A stretch of DNA of 64,000 nucleotides from Anaeromyxobacter sp. GTDB lineage: Bacteria; Myxococcota; Myxococcia; Myxococcales; Anaeromyxobacteraceae. Position 1 is the first letter of the stretch. Every line of letters begins with the position of its first letter. This document shows, piece by piece, positions 35,774-45,008 of the stretch. Where the stretch lies: NCBI GenBank assembly GCA_016718565.1, contig JADKCZ010000002.1, forward strand, positions 124,001 to 188,000, read 5' to 3'. The position numbers were made by a program, and so were the translations under genes. The notes below the pieces were generated by a model that was given only the letters and a program-made list of their open reading frames with translations, was not told the origin of the DNA and searched no databases.

Positions 35774-35779
35774 TAGGTT
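35774..35779 (+). promoter_or_regulatory. Candidate extended -10 element (TGC-TAGGTT)
   Basis: TAGGTT preceded by TGC ends 8 nt before the GTG at 35788 with no Shine-Dalgarno; same pattern as several other starts. Confidence 0.4.
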
Positions 35780-35787
35780 TCGCCGCC

Positions 35788-36471
35788 GTGACGAACCATC
35801 GCCAAGCTGTACGGGCCGCCCGGGCCGCGGCGCTCGGGGTGCTCCTCCTGGCTGGGTGTGAGCAGCCGGCCGTGGCGCCCCCTCACCCCGGCCCTCTCCC
35901 CCAGCAGGCTGGGGGAGAGGGAGGGCAGACCGCTCTGGCCGCTCCACCTCTTCACCCAGGCCCACAACCTCAGGGGGCTGGGGGAGAGGGAGAGCAGAAC
36001 CTCCCGACCTCGACCCCCCGGGACCCCCCTCCCCCCACGGCGCGCCTGCCCGCCCCGGTGGATGCCCCGCCGGTCGAGGTCGAGGAGGCCCTTGCCCTCA
36101 TCCCCGGCGCTGGCACCGCGCTCCTGCCGGGCGAGCTCGCCACCGTGGACCCGCCCGCCACCTTCCGGGTGCGCCTGCGCGGAGCCTACCCGGAGGCCCG
36201 CCTCTCGCTGCTCGATCCGGGGGACGCCATGGTGGCCTCGGGTGGGGCCCGGGAGGTGGCCGGCGCGGTCACCACCGTCACACTCCAGCCCGCCGCGCCT
36301 CTCAAGCCTGGCGCCAGCTACCGGCTCAGGGTGGACGGCGCCACGACCCGCGAGGTGCGGGCCGCCGACGGCACCAGCCGCGCCCCAGTCGAGTTCCCCT
36401 TGCTCATCACCGGCGAAGCGCAGCCGGAGCCGAAGCCCAAGGCCCGCCCCAGGCGGAAGCAGCGCCACTGA
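35788..36471 (+). CDS. Lipoprotein of unknown function containing palindromic repeats
   Basis: 227 residues from GTG at 35788. ALGVLLLAGCEQP is a lipobox, so the mature protein is lipid-anchored. Residues 30-66 are encoded by two copies of a genomic palindromic repeat (PPHPGPLPQQAGGEG and a decayed PPLHPGPQPQGAGGEG) and then a Pro-rich linker. The C-terminal domain (about 100-215) is beta-rich, with ELATVDPPATFRVRLRGAYP and GASYRLRVDGATT, like an Ig-like fold, and the tail is basic (KPKARPRRKQRH). The gene precedes the tricorn protease gene by 18 bp and both may be cotranscribed. No known family is recognised. Confidence 0.7.
   Translation: MTNHRQAVRAARAAALGVLLLAGCEQPAVAPPHPGPLPQQAGGEGGQTALAAPPLHPGPQPQGAGGEGEQNLPTSTPRDPPPPTARLPAPVDAPPVEVEEALALIPGAGTALLPGELATVDPPATFRVRLRGAYPEARLSLLDPGDAMVASGGAREVAGAVTTVTLQPAAPLKPGASYRLRVDGATTREVRAADGTSRAPVEFPLLITGEAQPEPKPKARPRRKQRH
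35880..35921 (+). repeat. REP-like palindromic element, copy A (inside lipoprotein gene)
   Basis: CCTCACCCCGG followed by a 12-bp perfect inverted repeat (arms 35892-35903 and 35910-35921, CCCTCTCCCCCA and its complement) around GCAGGC. It is translated in frame as PPHPGPLPQQAGGEG. The same element occurs four times or so in the RNase III gene. Confidence 0.8.
35950..35990 (+). repeat. REP-like palindromic element, copy B (decayed)
   Basis: A degenerate second copy with the right arm CTGGGGGAGAGGG intact and the left arm eroded. Same orientation and reading frame as copy A, separated by about 30 bp. Confidence 0.6.
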
Positions 36472-36489
36472 TCCGAGGAGATCACCCCC

Positions 36490-39400
36490 GTGCACCAGGC
36501 CCGACCCACCTCCGCCTCCGCCGCGCCCCGCGTCACCGACCGGCGCCTCCTCCGCCCGCTGGCCCGCCTCGTCGCCGCGGCCCTCCTGCTGGGCGCCGCG
36601 CCGACCTGGACGCCGGCCGCGCCCGCCGCCGCGCCGGCGGCCGACGACCAGGCCCGCCTCCTCCGCTTCCCCGACGTGTCGGGCGACACCATCGCCTTCT
36701 CCCACGGCGGCGACCTGTGGACGGTGCCGGCCGCGGGCGGCCTGGCGCGCCGCCTCACCAGCGCCGAGGGGCTGGAGGTCTTCCCGCGCTTCTCGCCCGA
36801 CGGCCGCTTCATCGCCTTCACCGGCCAGCTCGACGGCTCCTCGGACGTCTACGTGGTGCCGGCCACCGGCGGCGAGCCGCGCCGCCTCACCTGGTACCCG
36901 GCCCGCGACAACACCGACCGGATGGGCTTCGACAACGTGGTCCTCGGCTGGACGCCGGACGGGCGGATCCTCTTCCGCAGCCAGCGCGGCCCCATGGGCG
37001 GCTTCACCGGCGAGCCCTGGGCGGTGCGGCCCGAGGGCGGGCCGGTGGAGCGCTACCCCATCGCCGAGGCCGGCCACGTCAGCTTCTCGCCCGACGGCAG
37101 GCGCGCCGCGGTGACCCGCATCTTCCGCGACTTCCGCCAGTGGAAGCGCTACCAGGGCGGCATGGCCCAGGACGTCTGGCTCTACGACCTGGCCAGCCAC
37201 GCGGTGGAGAAGATCACCGACTGGCGCGGCATGGACACCCAGCCGATGTGGCTGGGCGGCGCCGTCTACTTCCTCTCCGACCGCGACGGCTGGAAGGCCA
37301 ACCTGTGGCGCTACGACCTGGCCAGCCGCGCCTCCACCCGCGTCACCAGCTTCACCGAGTTCGACTGCAAGTGGGCCCACGCCGGCGCCGACCGCCTGGT
37401 CTTCGAGAACGGCGGCCTGCTCTGGCTCCTCGACCCGAAGGACGGGCAGGCCCGCCAGGTCCGGGTGACCCTGCCCGACGAGGCGCGCGCCGCCCGCACC
37501 CGCTGGGTCAAGGTGGAGGAGCAGATCACCGACGCCTCGCTGGCGCCGGACGGCAAGCGGGTGGCCTTCACCGCCCGCGGCGACGTCTTCACCGTGCCGG
37601 CCGAGCACGGCGACGTCCGCAACGTCACCCGCAGCTCGGGGGTGCGCGAGCGCAACGCCACCTGGTCGCCCGACGGCAAGTGGCTGGCCTACTTCTCCGA
37701 CGCCACCGGCGAGGAGGAGCTCTACGTGCAGGCGCAGGACGGCCGCTCCGCCCCCGTCAAGCTCACCAGCGGCCCTCCCACCTGGCACTTCCCGCCGGTC
37801 TGGTCGCCCGACTCCTCCCGGCTGGCCTGGAGCGACCGCGGCCTCCGGCTCTGGTGGGTCTCGCTGGCCGACCAGGTGCCGGTGCTGGCCCACACCGCCC
37901 TGCACCGCGAGATCCCCGAGTACGCCTGGTCGCCGGACTCGCGCTGGCTGGCCTTCGCCACCGAGACGGCCGTGGAGACCCAGGCCGTCTTCCTGCACTC
38001 GCTCGACACCAGGGTGAGCACCCAGGCCACCGCCGACGGCTACGACTCCGGCGAGCCGGTCTTCGATCCCGAGGGCAAGCACCTCTTCGTGCTCTCGGCG
38101 CGCGACGTGGCCCCCACCCTGGGCAACCTGGAGAGCTCCTACACGGTCAACAAGATGCTCCGGCCGCACGCCATCACCCTGCGCGCCGACCTGCCCTCCC
38201 CCTTCGCCCCGCGCAGCGACGAGGTCAAGGTCGGCGAGGCCGAGGCCAGGCCGGAGGAGAAGAAGGGCGAGGGCAAGGCCGAGAAGAAGCCGGCCCCGCC
38301 GGTGCGCATCGACCTCGCCGGCCTGGCCCAGCGCATCGTCCCGTTCCCGGTGGCGCCAGGCAACTACGAGGGGCTGCAGCTCGCCAAGGGGAAGGTCACC
38401 TGGCGCTCGCTGCCCACCACCGAGCTCACCGCGCCGGGGCCGCGCAAGGGCGCGCTCAAGAGCTTCGACCTCGAGAAGCGCAAGGAGACCGAGCTCCTGC
38501 CCGCCGTCGAGCGCCACCAGGTCTCTGCCGACGGCACCCGCCTGCTCTACAAGGCCGACAAGGTCTGGGCCATCGCCGAGCTGAAGGAGGGGCTCAAGGC
38601 CGGCGACGGGGCCCTCAAGCTCGACGGCCTCCGCCTGGAGCTCGACCCGCGCGCCGAGTGGGCCCAGATCTACCTGGAGACCTGGCGCCTCTTCCGCGAC
38701 TTCTTCTACCTGCCGGACCAGGGCCAGGTGGACTGGCCGGCCATGCGCGAGCGCTACCGCCCGCTCCTGGCCCACGTGACCCACCGCTACGACCTGAACT
38801 ACGTGCTCGGCGAGCTGGTGGCCGAGCTGGCCACCGGCCACACCTACGTGGGCGGCGGCGACATGGCCAGGCCGGAGCGGGTGCCGGTGGGCACCCTGGG
38901 CGCCGACCTCACGCTCGACGCCGCGGCCGGGCGCTGGCGCATCGGCCGCATCCTGCCGGCCCAGCCCTGGATCGAGGGGCGGGCCACGCCGCTGGCGGCG
39001 CCCGGGGTCAAGGTGGCCGAGGGCGACTACCTGCTGGCCATCGACGGCCGCGAGCTCACCGGCAGGGACGAGCCCTACCGGCTGCTGGCGCAGACGCCCG
39101 GCCGCACCGTCACCCTCACCGTGAACGGCGCGCCCACCGCCAAGGGGGCCCGCGAGGTGTCGGTCCAGCCGCTCCCCAACGAGTGGGACCTGCGCTACTT
39201 CGACTGGGTCGAGACCAACCGCCAGAAGGTGGAGCAGGCCTCCGGCGGCAGGATCGGCTACCTGCACATCCCCGACATGGGCGGCCGCGGCCTGACCGAG
39301 TTCATCCGGCAGTTCTACGCCCAGAGCGCCAAGGCCGGCCTGGTGGTGGACGTGCGCGCCAACGGCGGCGGCTTCGTCTCGCAGATGATCCTGGAGCGGC

Positions 39401-39873
39401 TGCGGCGGCGGCTCATGGGCATGAGCAACATGCGCGGCCAGAAGCCCTTCACCTACCCGAACGCCGCGGTGAGCGGCCCGATGGCGGCCATCGCCAACCA
39501 GTACTCGGCCTCCGACGGCGACATCTTCCCGCACTTCTTCCGCGCCTACGGGCTGGGACCGGTCGTCGGCCAGCGCACCTGGGGCGGCGTGGTCGGCATC
39601 CGCGGCACCTACTCCGGCATGGTGGACGGCGGCTACAGCAACGTGGCCGAGTTCGGGATGTACGACCTGCAGCGGCGCTGGATCATCGAGAACGAGGGCG
39701 TCGCCCCGGACCTGGAGGTCGACAACCTGCCGGCCGACCTGGTGGCCGGGCGCGACCCGCAGCTGGAGCGGGCGGTGGAGGAGGTGCTGAAGCAGATCGC
39801 AGCGCAGCCGCCAGGCCGCCCGGGCCCGCCGCCCTCGAAGGACCTGCGGGACCCGCAGCCGCCGCGCCGCTGA
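36490..39873 (+). CDS. Tricorn-type C-terminal processing protease
   Basis: 1127 residues, close to archaeal tricorn (about 1070). An N-terminal signal-like segment (LARLVAAALLLGAAPTW) suggests export. Beta-propeller blades with the repeat FSPDGRFIAFTG / WSPDGKWLAYFSDATGEEEL fill about 55-640. A lysine/glutamate-rich linker is followed by a domain (RLFRDFFYLPDQGQVDWPAM, HVTHRYDLNYVLGEL), a PDZ domain near 797-885 (LAADLTLD, EGDYLLAIDGREL), and the S41-like catalytic domain, where YSASDGDIF carries the SD pair of the nucleophile and NEGVAPD the conserved Glu. It probably trims peptides in the periplasm. Preceded by SD GAGGAG. Confidence 0.9.
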   Translation: MHQARPTSASAAPRVTDRRLLRPLARLVAAALLLGAAPTWTPAAPAAAPAADDQARLLRFPDVSGDTIAFSHGGDLWTVPAAGGLARRLTSAEGLEVFPRFSPDGRFIAFTGQLDGSSDVYVVPATGGEPRRLTWYPARDNTDRMGFDNVVLGWTPDGRILFRSQRGPMGGFTGEPWAVRPEGGPVERYPIAEAGHVSFSPDGRRAAVTRIFRDFRQWKRYQGGMAQDVWLYDLASHAVEKITDWRGMDTQPMWLGGAVYFLSDRDGWKANLWRYDLASRASTRVTSFTEFDCKWAHAGADRLVFENGGLLWLLDPKDGQARQVRVTLPDEARAARTRWVKVEEQITDASLAPDGKRVAFTARGDVFTVPAEHGDVRNVTRSSGVRERNATWSPDGKWLAYFSDATGEEELYVQAQDGRSAPVKLTSGPPTWHFPPVWSPDSSRLAWSDRGLRLWWVSLADQVPVLAHTALHREIPEYAWSPDSRWLAFATETAVETQAVFLHSLDTRVSTQATADGYDSGEPVFDPEGKHLFVLSARDVAPTLGNLESSYTVNKMLRPHAITLRADLPSPFAPRSDEVKVGEAEARPEEKKGEGKAEKKPAPPVRIDLAGLAQRIVPFPVAPGNYEGLQLAKGKVTWRSLPTTELTAPGPRKGALKSFDLEKRKETELLPAVERHQVSADGTRLLYKADKVWAIAELKEGLKAGDGALKLDGLRLELDPRAEWAQIYLETWRLFRDFFYLPDQGQVDWPAMRERYRPLLAHVTHRYDLNYVLGELVAELATGHTYVGGGDMARPERVPVGTLGADLTLDAAAGRWRIGRILPAQPWIEGRATPLAAPGVKVAEGDYLLAIDGRELTGRDEPYRLLAQTPGRTVTLTVNGAPTAKGAREVSVQPLPNEWDLRYFDWVETNRQKVEQASGGRIGYLHIPDMGGRGLTEFIRQFYAQSAKAGLVVDVRANGGGFVSQMILERLRRRLMGMSNMRGQKPFTYPNAAVSGPMAAIANQYSASDGDIFPHFFRAYGLGPVVGQRTWGGVVGIRGTYSGMVDGGYSNVAEFGMYDLQRRWIIENEGVAPDLEVDNLPADLVAGRDPQLERAVEEVLKQIAAQPPGRPGPPPSKDLRDPQPPRR

Positions 39874-39894
39874 CCGCGGCGCCGGCCAGCGAGC

Positions 39895-39920
39895 CGCCGG
39901 CCCTCACCAGGGGGCCGGCG
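39895..39920. terminator. Bidirectional hairpin between convergent genes
   Basis: CGCCGGCCC (39895-39903) and GGGCCGGCG (39912-39920) form a perfect 9-bp stem with an 8-nt loop in the 62-bp gap between the tricorn gene and the oxidase operon. Strong GC stem but no T-tract. Confidence 0.5.
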
Positions 39921-39935
39921 CGGCCTTCGCCCGCC

Positions 39936-40718
39936 TCACCGGGCCGCGCCCAGCGTCACCCGTCGGGAGCCAGCCTTGGTGGCCGGCGGGACCCGCGTGG
40001 CGGTGACCAGGTCGGCCAGGGCCCGCCCGACGCAGTCGATCACCGGCTGCGGGGCGGTGCCACCCTCCCGGTAGGTGACGCCGGACTCGTCCACCTGGAG
40101 GTCGTAGACCACCGTCCCCGGCCCGGTGAGGCAGGCCAGCGCCTCGTCCGACTCGAGGAGCTGCCGCGCCAGGCCGCCCAGCAGGTCGTCGCCGGAGCCG
40201 GCCCGGCCCGGCGACACCAGCACGAAGGCCGGCCGCTCCAGGCCATCCGGGTCGAGCACCACCTGGTCGGCCAGCGCCGCCACGCCAGGGTCGGCCTGGA
40301 GCGCCGCCTGCCAGGCGCCCGGCGCCCCGGGCCCCTCCACCCGGCAGACCCGGCCGCGGCAGGTCACCGCGAAGGCCGCGCGCCCCGGCCAGAGCGCCCG
40401 CAGCGCCGGATCGAGCCGCAGCCGGCTCGCCTCGGAGAGCGGCCCCTGGAAGCCGTCGCGCAGGGAGCGGTAGCGGCTGCGCGCCTCGATGCGCAGCTCG
40501 AGGGCCAGCGCCTCGGCCGGATCCGCCACCTCGGGCGGGGTGATGGTGTGCTGCGGCAGCGACTCGCGGACCGGCTCCGGCTCCGGCGGCGGCGCGGGCG
40601 CGGGCACGGGCCCGCCCGCCAGCCCCCCCGGCTCGGTCAGCCGGATCAGCAGGACCACGGCCAGGATGAAGAGCAGCCCCATGCCGGCCACCAGCCCCAT
40701 GGCGGTGCGGGCCCTCAC
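39936..40718 (-). CDS. Membrane-anchored protein of unknown function, last gene of the oxidase operon
   Basis: 260 residues. One N-terminal helix (MGLVAGMGLLFILAVVLLIRL) anchors it, then a Pro/Glu linker and a periplasmic domain from about residue 60. Cysteines are few: TCRGRVCRVEG (CxxxxC-like pair near 115) and single Cys near 208 (ACLTG) and 240 (IDCVG), which could form disulfides. No family is recognised. It starts at GTG 40718, overlapping the previous stop as GTGA, so it belongs to the same transcript as the cytochrome/multicopper oxidase genes and may help anchor or assemble the complex. Confidence 0.7.
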   Translation of the reverse strand: MRARTAMGLVAGMGLLFILAVVLLIRLTEPGGLAGGPVPAPAPPPEPEPVRESLPQHTITPPEVADPAEALALELRIEARSRYRSLRDGFQGPLSEASRLRLDPALRALWPGRAAFAVTCRGRVCRVEGPGAPGAWQAALQADPGVAALADQVVLDPDGLERPAFVLVSPGRAGSGDDLLGGLARQLLESDEALACLTGPGTVVYDLQVDESGVTYREGGTAPQPVIDCVGRALADLVTATRVPPATKAGSRRVTLGAAR

Positions 40719-41383
40719 GGCTGGTCCCCCAGCGGCACCAGGATCTCCAGCCTGGCCGCCTGGCGCAGCGCCGCCAGCCGGGCCACCACCACGGCCTCGA
40801 CCCGCTGTCGGCGCAGCCGCTCGCGGATCACCTCCCGGGCCGCCGCCTCCGGCTGACCGGTGGCCTCGCCGTGCTCCAGGTACCAGGCGTGGACCTCCGC
40901 GTCGCCCACCACCACGCCGACGGCCAGGTCTCGCTCGAGCAGGCGCACCACCGCCAGCTGGCGCGCCAGGTGGGCCCGGAAGCTGGCCCCGGTGAAGCCG
41001 CTCCGCTCCAGCCTGAGCTCGAACTGCACCGGCAGCGGGAAGGCCGCGCGGGCCTCCGCCAGGGCGCGCTCCACCACCTCGGGGGCCGGCGCGTGCCCCA
41101 GCCGCACCGCCTCCTGCCCGAGCAGCTCGTCGTCCACCAGCTGGTCGAGCGCCTCCCGCACCAGCCGCCGCCAGACCCGCGGGCTCTGGATGCCGGCGGC
41201 GCTCCGCCCCTGCGAGGCGGCGTGCTCCTCGGTGAAGCGGTCGAGCCGCTGGCGCGAGATGCCGGCGCCGTTGACCCGGGCGGCCAGCGGCTCGGCCGCC
41301 TGCCCCATGGCCGGCCAGGCGGCCAGGAGGGCCGCCAGCAGGGCCGCCGCGCCGCAGCCCGCCAGGGAACCGGGCGCGCTCAC
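40715..41383 (-). CDS. SurA-like periplasmic chaperone
   Basis: 222 residues. Signal peptide (LAGCGAAALLAALLAAWPAMGQA). The mature protein has the SurA N-terminal pattern: EPLAARVNGAGISRQRLDRF, then a helical region (VWRRLVREALDQLVDDELLGQEA) and QLAVVRLLERDLAVGVVVGDAEV, WYLEHGEA. There is no parvulin PPIase domain, so it would bind unfolded outer-membrane or periplasmic clients without isomerising prolines. It starts at GTG 41383 overlapping the upstream stop (GTGA). In this operon the natural clients are the very large multicopper oxidase or the propeller protein. Confidence 0.75.
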   Translation of the reverse strand: MSAPGSLAGCGAAALLAALLAAWPAMGQAAEPLAARVNGAGISRQRLDRFTEEHAASQGRSAAGIQSPRVWRRLVREALDQLVDDELLGQEAVRLGHAPAPEVVERALAEARAAFPLPVQFELRLERSGFTGASFRAHLARQLAVVRLLERDLAVGVVVGDAEVHAWYLEHGEATGQPEAAAREVIRERLRRQRVEAVVVARLAALRQAARLEILVPLGDQP

Positions 41384-42966
41384 TCCAGCCTCAGCCAGCC
41401 GCCGACCGGCCGGAAGGCCCGGCCCGCCAGGTCCACCGCCACCACGTGGCCCCCGCGGGCGCCTACCCGGCGCTGCCCGCCGAAGCCGAGCGGCGGCGAG
41501 AGCCCGCTGTCGAACCCGGAGAGCGACTCGAGGGCCGCCACCAGCCCGGCCCGGCTGAGGTCCCGGCCAGTCCGCCGCAGCCCCTCCGCCAGCACCGCGG
41601 TGGCCACCAGCGCCGAGGTGCGGGCGGCGCGGTGGCGCTCCCCGAGGCCAGCCGGCGCCAGCCGCGCCAGCTGGGCCCGCCCCGCCTCGCTCTCGTCGGA
41701 CGGCAGTGCCGGGTAGGCCAGGCGGAGCCGCCCCTCGAAGCCAGCCGGCGCGTCGGCAGCCGCGCGGGCCGCCAGCGTCCCGGGCGCGAGCACCCAGGGG
41801 TGGAACGCCGCCGCGTCCGCGGCGCGCAGCACCGAGGCCAGCACCTGATCGTCACCCAGCACCAGGGCCACCTCCACGCCGCGCTGGCGCAGCCCGAGCG
41901 CCCCGGCCTCGTCGAGCCCCTCCTGCGGGAGCGGCAGCACCTCGACGCGGGCCCACCCCCGGCGGACCGCCTCCTCCCGCGCCGCCCGGGCCGCCGCCTC
42001 GAAGGGCGCGCCGGCCGGGTGCAGCACCGCCAGCGCCGGATCAGCCAGGCCCAGGCCGGATCGGCCGGCCGCCCAGGCCACCAGCACCTGGCCCAGCTCG
42101 CGCAGGCCCGCCAGCGGGTGGAAGGTGAAGCGCCCGCCCTGGCCGTCGGTGAAGGGGCCATAGGGCCCGACCAGCGGCAGCTCCAGCCGCTCGGCCAGCG
42201 CGGCCAGGGCGGCGTCCTCCCCGGGGACGAAGCCGGAGAGGAGCGCGAAGGCCGGGCTGACCTGCTGGCTGCGGGCCAGCGCCGCCACCCCGGACTCCCG
42301 CGCCGGGTCGTAGCGCACCGCCGTGAGCTCCAGCCGGCGGCCGTGCAGGCCACCCGCCGCGTTGAGCTCCCCGAGCGCCGCCTCGAGCGCGACGCGCAGC
42401 GCCTCTCCGACCTCGCCGAGCCGCCCCTCCCCGGCGGGCAGCGCGGTGGCCAGGCGCAGGGACCGCTCGCCCACCCCCGGCTCGCGCTGGCGCTCCAGCA
42501 CCTCCAGCCAGGCCAGCAGCGCCGTGAGGTCGCCGCGCGACAGGGCGTAGCGCGGCATGGTGCCCTCCAGGCGCTGGCCGGCCGGGTCCACCCCCTCGGT
42601 GATGGCCCGGCCGATGGAGCGGGCGTCGAAGCGCGGGTGGCGACGGTTGGGGTGGACGTGGCCGTAGGGCTTGATGAGCTCGGACCAGGTGATGTCCGGC
42701 GGCACCACCCCACCCTCCGGCCGCCCGCGCCCGTCGGGCCCGTGGCAGCCGGCGCAGGGCAGCGCCGATCCGGGCAGCGGGCTGGGGTCGGTGCCCATGA
42801 GGGCCGTCAGCCCGGCGCCGCTCGGGCTCCGGCCGGTGAGGTAGATGGAGCGCCCCGCGACCTGCAGCGGCGTGAGGCCCGCCTCGACCGGCGCGCCGGA
42901 CGTACCCGCCGCCCCGACCAGGTCCGGTGCGGCCAGGGCCAGCGCCAGGGCGAGGGGGAGCAGCAC
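41380..42966 (-). CDS. Cytochrome c / periplasmic substrate-binding (Leu/Ile/Val-type) fusion protein
   Basis: 528 residues from GTG at 42966. A signal peptide (LLPLALALALAAPDLVGAA) precedes a single c-type haem domain: CAGCH near residue 70, and a likely axial Met in GTMPRYAL near 138. From about 160 the rest is a type I periplasmic-binding fold of the amide/branched-chain family (LNAAGGLHGRRLELTAVRYD, FVPGEDAALAALAERLELPL, GPFTDGQGGRFTFHPLAGL, TSALVATAVLAEGLRRTG). This combination in one chain is unusual. The likely job is electron transfer coupled to ligand sensing, but no transporter permease is nearby. It overlaps its neighbours and is in the oxidase operon. Confidence 0.8.
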   Translation of the reverse strand: MLLPLALALALAAPDLVGAAGTSGAPVEAGLTPLQVAGRSIYLTGRSPSGAGLTALMGTDPSPLPGSALPCAGCHGPDGRGRPEGGVVPPDITWSELIKPYGHVHPNRRHPRFDARSIGRAITEGVDPAGQRLEGTMPRYALSRGDLTALLAWLEVLERQREPGVGERSLRLATALPAGEGRLGEVGEALRVALEAALGELNAAGGLHGRRLELTAVRYDPARESGVAALARSQQVSPAFALLSGFVPGEDAALAALAERLELPLVGPYGPFTDGQGGRFTFHPLAGLRELGQVLVAWAAGRSGLGLADPALAVLHPAGAPFEAAARAAREEAVRRGWARVEVLPLPQEGLDEAGALGLRQRGVEVALVLGDDQVLASVLRAADAAAFHPWVLAPGTLAARAAADAPAGFEGRLRLAYPALPSDESEAGRAQLARLAPAGLGERHRAARTSALVATAVLAEGLRRTGRDLSRAGLVAALESLSGFDSGLSPPLGFGGQRRVGARGGHVVAVDLAGRAFRPVGGWLRLE

Positions 42967-42971
42967 GGGGC

Positions 42972-45008
42972 TCAGCGGGCGGCGCCGGCGCTGGGTGGTC
43001 CGTCGCTGGCGACCTGGATGGTGCGGAAGGGCAGCTCGCTCGGCAGCAGGTCCAGCGAGGCCACCGAGACGAAGAGGTAGTAGACGCCGGCCTTGCCGAG
43101 CGGCACGGGCGCCTCGTAGTCCCCGCCGCCGAGGTGGCGCGCCATGGCCCGCCCCTGCAGCCGGCCAGGCACGGCATGCCAGGAGACCAGCACGTCCTGG
43201 AGGTCGGCGCGGGCCGCCCGGCTGCGGGTGTCGGAGAGGCGGAGGCGGACCGGCAGGGTGCGGCCCTGGTCCAGGGAGGTGGGCAGGTCGAGGTACTCGA
43301 CGTCCAGCCCGGCCTCCTGCGGCCTGGCCGGGTTGGGCGCGGCGTCGGCCGAGAAGCAGTGGAGCACCCGCGGGTTCTCCAGCAGAAAGGCCACGTCGTA
43401 GTGGCCGGCCACCGGGATGCGGAGCCTGCCGGCGTACACCCCCGGGGCGACCTCCTTCAGGCTCCGGTCCACCACCGTCACCGCCTGCACCCGGTGGCCG
43501 TAGCTGCCGAAGCTCCCCATGGCCGCGTTCATGCCCTCCATGTAGAAGTAGGTGTTGCCGTCCGCCGGGTTGACCGCGAAGACCGCCGCCTCCGACGCGG
43601 CCGGGGTGATGGCGTCGGCCAGGCCGAGCTCGCCGGCCGACATGGGCGCCCCCGAGCCGGCCCCGAACGACTGCACGGTGGGCTGCCGCCCCGCCCCCAG
43701 GCTCGAGAGGTTCACCATCTTCACCTGCTCGGAGTCGAGCAGCCGCAGGTAGGCGAAGGCGCGGGTCAGGGTCACCTGGTAGGGCTGGCCGCCCATCGGG
43801 ATGGTGTGCACCAGCGTGTTGGAGGCGGCGTCGAGGACGTGCAGCACCTGCTCGGCCGGGTTCACCACGAACCCCCAGCGGCCGTCCTCCGAGAAGCGCA
43901 GCGGCCCCAGGCCCGGCCGGGCCTGGATGCGGGCCACCACCGTGAGGGCCTCGGGATCGATCACCTGCACCACGCCCGCCCTGGCCTCGGCCACGTAGAC
44001 CTGCCGCGACAGGCGCGAGGTGGCGATGGCGATGGGCACCCCGCCCACCGCCAGGTCGGCCACCCGGGCCAGCCGACCGGTGTCGATCACCGTGACGGTG
44101 CCGTCCTGCCGGTTGGTCACGAAGGCGCGCCGCCCGTCGGGGGAGAAGGCCAGCTCGTGGTGCCCCCGGCCGGTGGCGAGGCGCCGCGCCACCGTGAGCG
44201 ACTCCACGTCGATGACCGTCACGCCGCTGCTGGCGGCGTCGGCGGCGTCGTTGCCCACCCAGAGGTACCGGCCGTCCGGCTGCAGGGCCAGCCGGGTGGG
44301 CGCCTGGCCGGCCGGCACCAGGCCCACCACCGTGAAGGCGCGCGAGTCCACCACCGCCACCTCGCCGGCCTTGGGCATGGAGACGAAGAGGCGCCGGTCG
44401 TCGCGATCGCGGGCCCAGTCGGCGCCCGGCCGCTTCAGCGCCACGGTGGCGAAGAGGCTGGTGGTGCCGGTCATGCTGACCACCGGGTCGATGACCGAGA
44501 TGCTGGCGTCGTGGTTGAGGACCAGCAGGTAGTAGCTGTTGAGGTCCACCAGGGGGCGCACGCCCACCACGCCCTTCAGGTAGTAGCCCACCTTCTCCTT
44601 GCACTCCTTCTGCTCGCCGCCGCGCCCGACCACCACGTTGGCCATGTCGAGCCAGGCGGCCGGCTTGAGCCCGGGCACCGGCTGGCCGCTGGAGGCGTCG
44701 GTCATGCGGAAGCGCACCTCGGCGAAGTCGCCCTCCAGCAGCGTGCCCTCCTGGCCGCTGGCCGCGCCCGACCGCTGGATGGTGAAGTCCACCACCAGGC
44801 CGTCCCGCACCACCCGGTTGGCTGGGGAGGCCATGGCCTGGCCGGTGGGCTGCGGCCCGGGCTGCACCGCCTCAGCCGCAGGGCCCGGCGCGGCCAGCGC
44901 GCCGCCGGCGGCGAGCAGCGCCGGCAGGAGGACCCCCAGCGCCGCCCGGGCCGGGCGGAAGCCCTTGATCGAACTGGGATCGGGCGGGGGTCGGGGCTCG
45001 AACATCAT
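42972..45008 (-). CDS. YVTN/NHL-type beta-propeller protein
   Basis: About 678 residues from ATG at 45008, where a basic stretch and PARAALGVLLPALLAAGGALA give a signal peptide; a start at 45083 would add 25 residues ahead of it. A long N-terminal beta region is followed by a seven-bladed propeller of YVTN repeats (ASISVIDPVVSMTGTTSLFA, RRLFVSMPKAGEVAVVDS, GVTVIDVESLTVARRLATGR, DGTVTVIDTGRLARVADLA, NTLVHTIPMGGQPYQVTLT). The C-terminal part (about 520-675) is a beta sandwich. Such propellers resemble nitrous-oxide reductase and cytochrome d1 folds but no metal ligands or CxxCH are evident. It follows the oxidase gene closely. Confidence 0.8.
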   Translation of the reverse strand: MMFEPRPPPDPSSIKGFRPARAALGVLLPALLAAGGALAAPGPAAEAVQPGPQPTGQAMASPANRVVRDGLVVDFTIQRSGAASGQEGTLLEGDFAEVRFRMTDASSGQPVPGLKPAAWLDMANVVVGRGGEQKECKEKVGYYLKGVVGVRPLVDLNSYYLLVLNHDASISVIDPVVSMTGTTSLFATVALKRPGADWARDRDDRRLFVSMPKAGEVAVVDSRAFTVVGLVPAGQAPTRLALQPDGRYLWVGNDAADAASSGVTVIDVESLTVARRLATGRGHHELAFSPDGRRAFVTNRQDGTVTVIDTGRLARVADLAVGGVPIAIATSRLSRQVYVAEARAGVVQVIDPEALTVVARIQARPGLGPLRFSEDGRWGFVVNPAEQVLHVLDAASNTLVHTIPMGGQPYQVTLTRAFAYLRLLDSEQVKMVNLSSLGAGRQPTVQSFGAGSGAPMSAGELGLADAITPAASEAAVFAVNPADGNTYFYMEGMNAAMGSFGSYGHRVQAVTVVDRSLKEVAPGVYAGRLRIPVAGHYDVAFLLENPRVLHCFSADAAPNPARPQEAGLDVEYLDLPTSLDQGRTLPVRLRLSDTRSRAARADLQDVLVSWHAVPGRLQGRAMARHLGGGDYEAPVPLGKAGVYYLFVSVASLDLLPSELPFRTIQVASDGPPSAGAAR

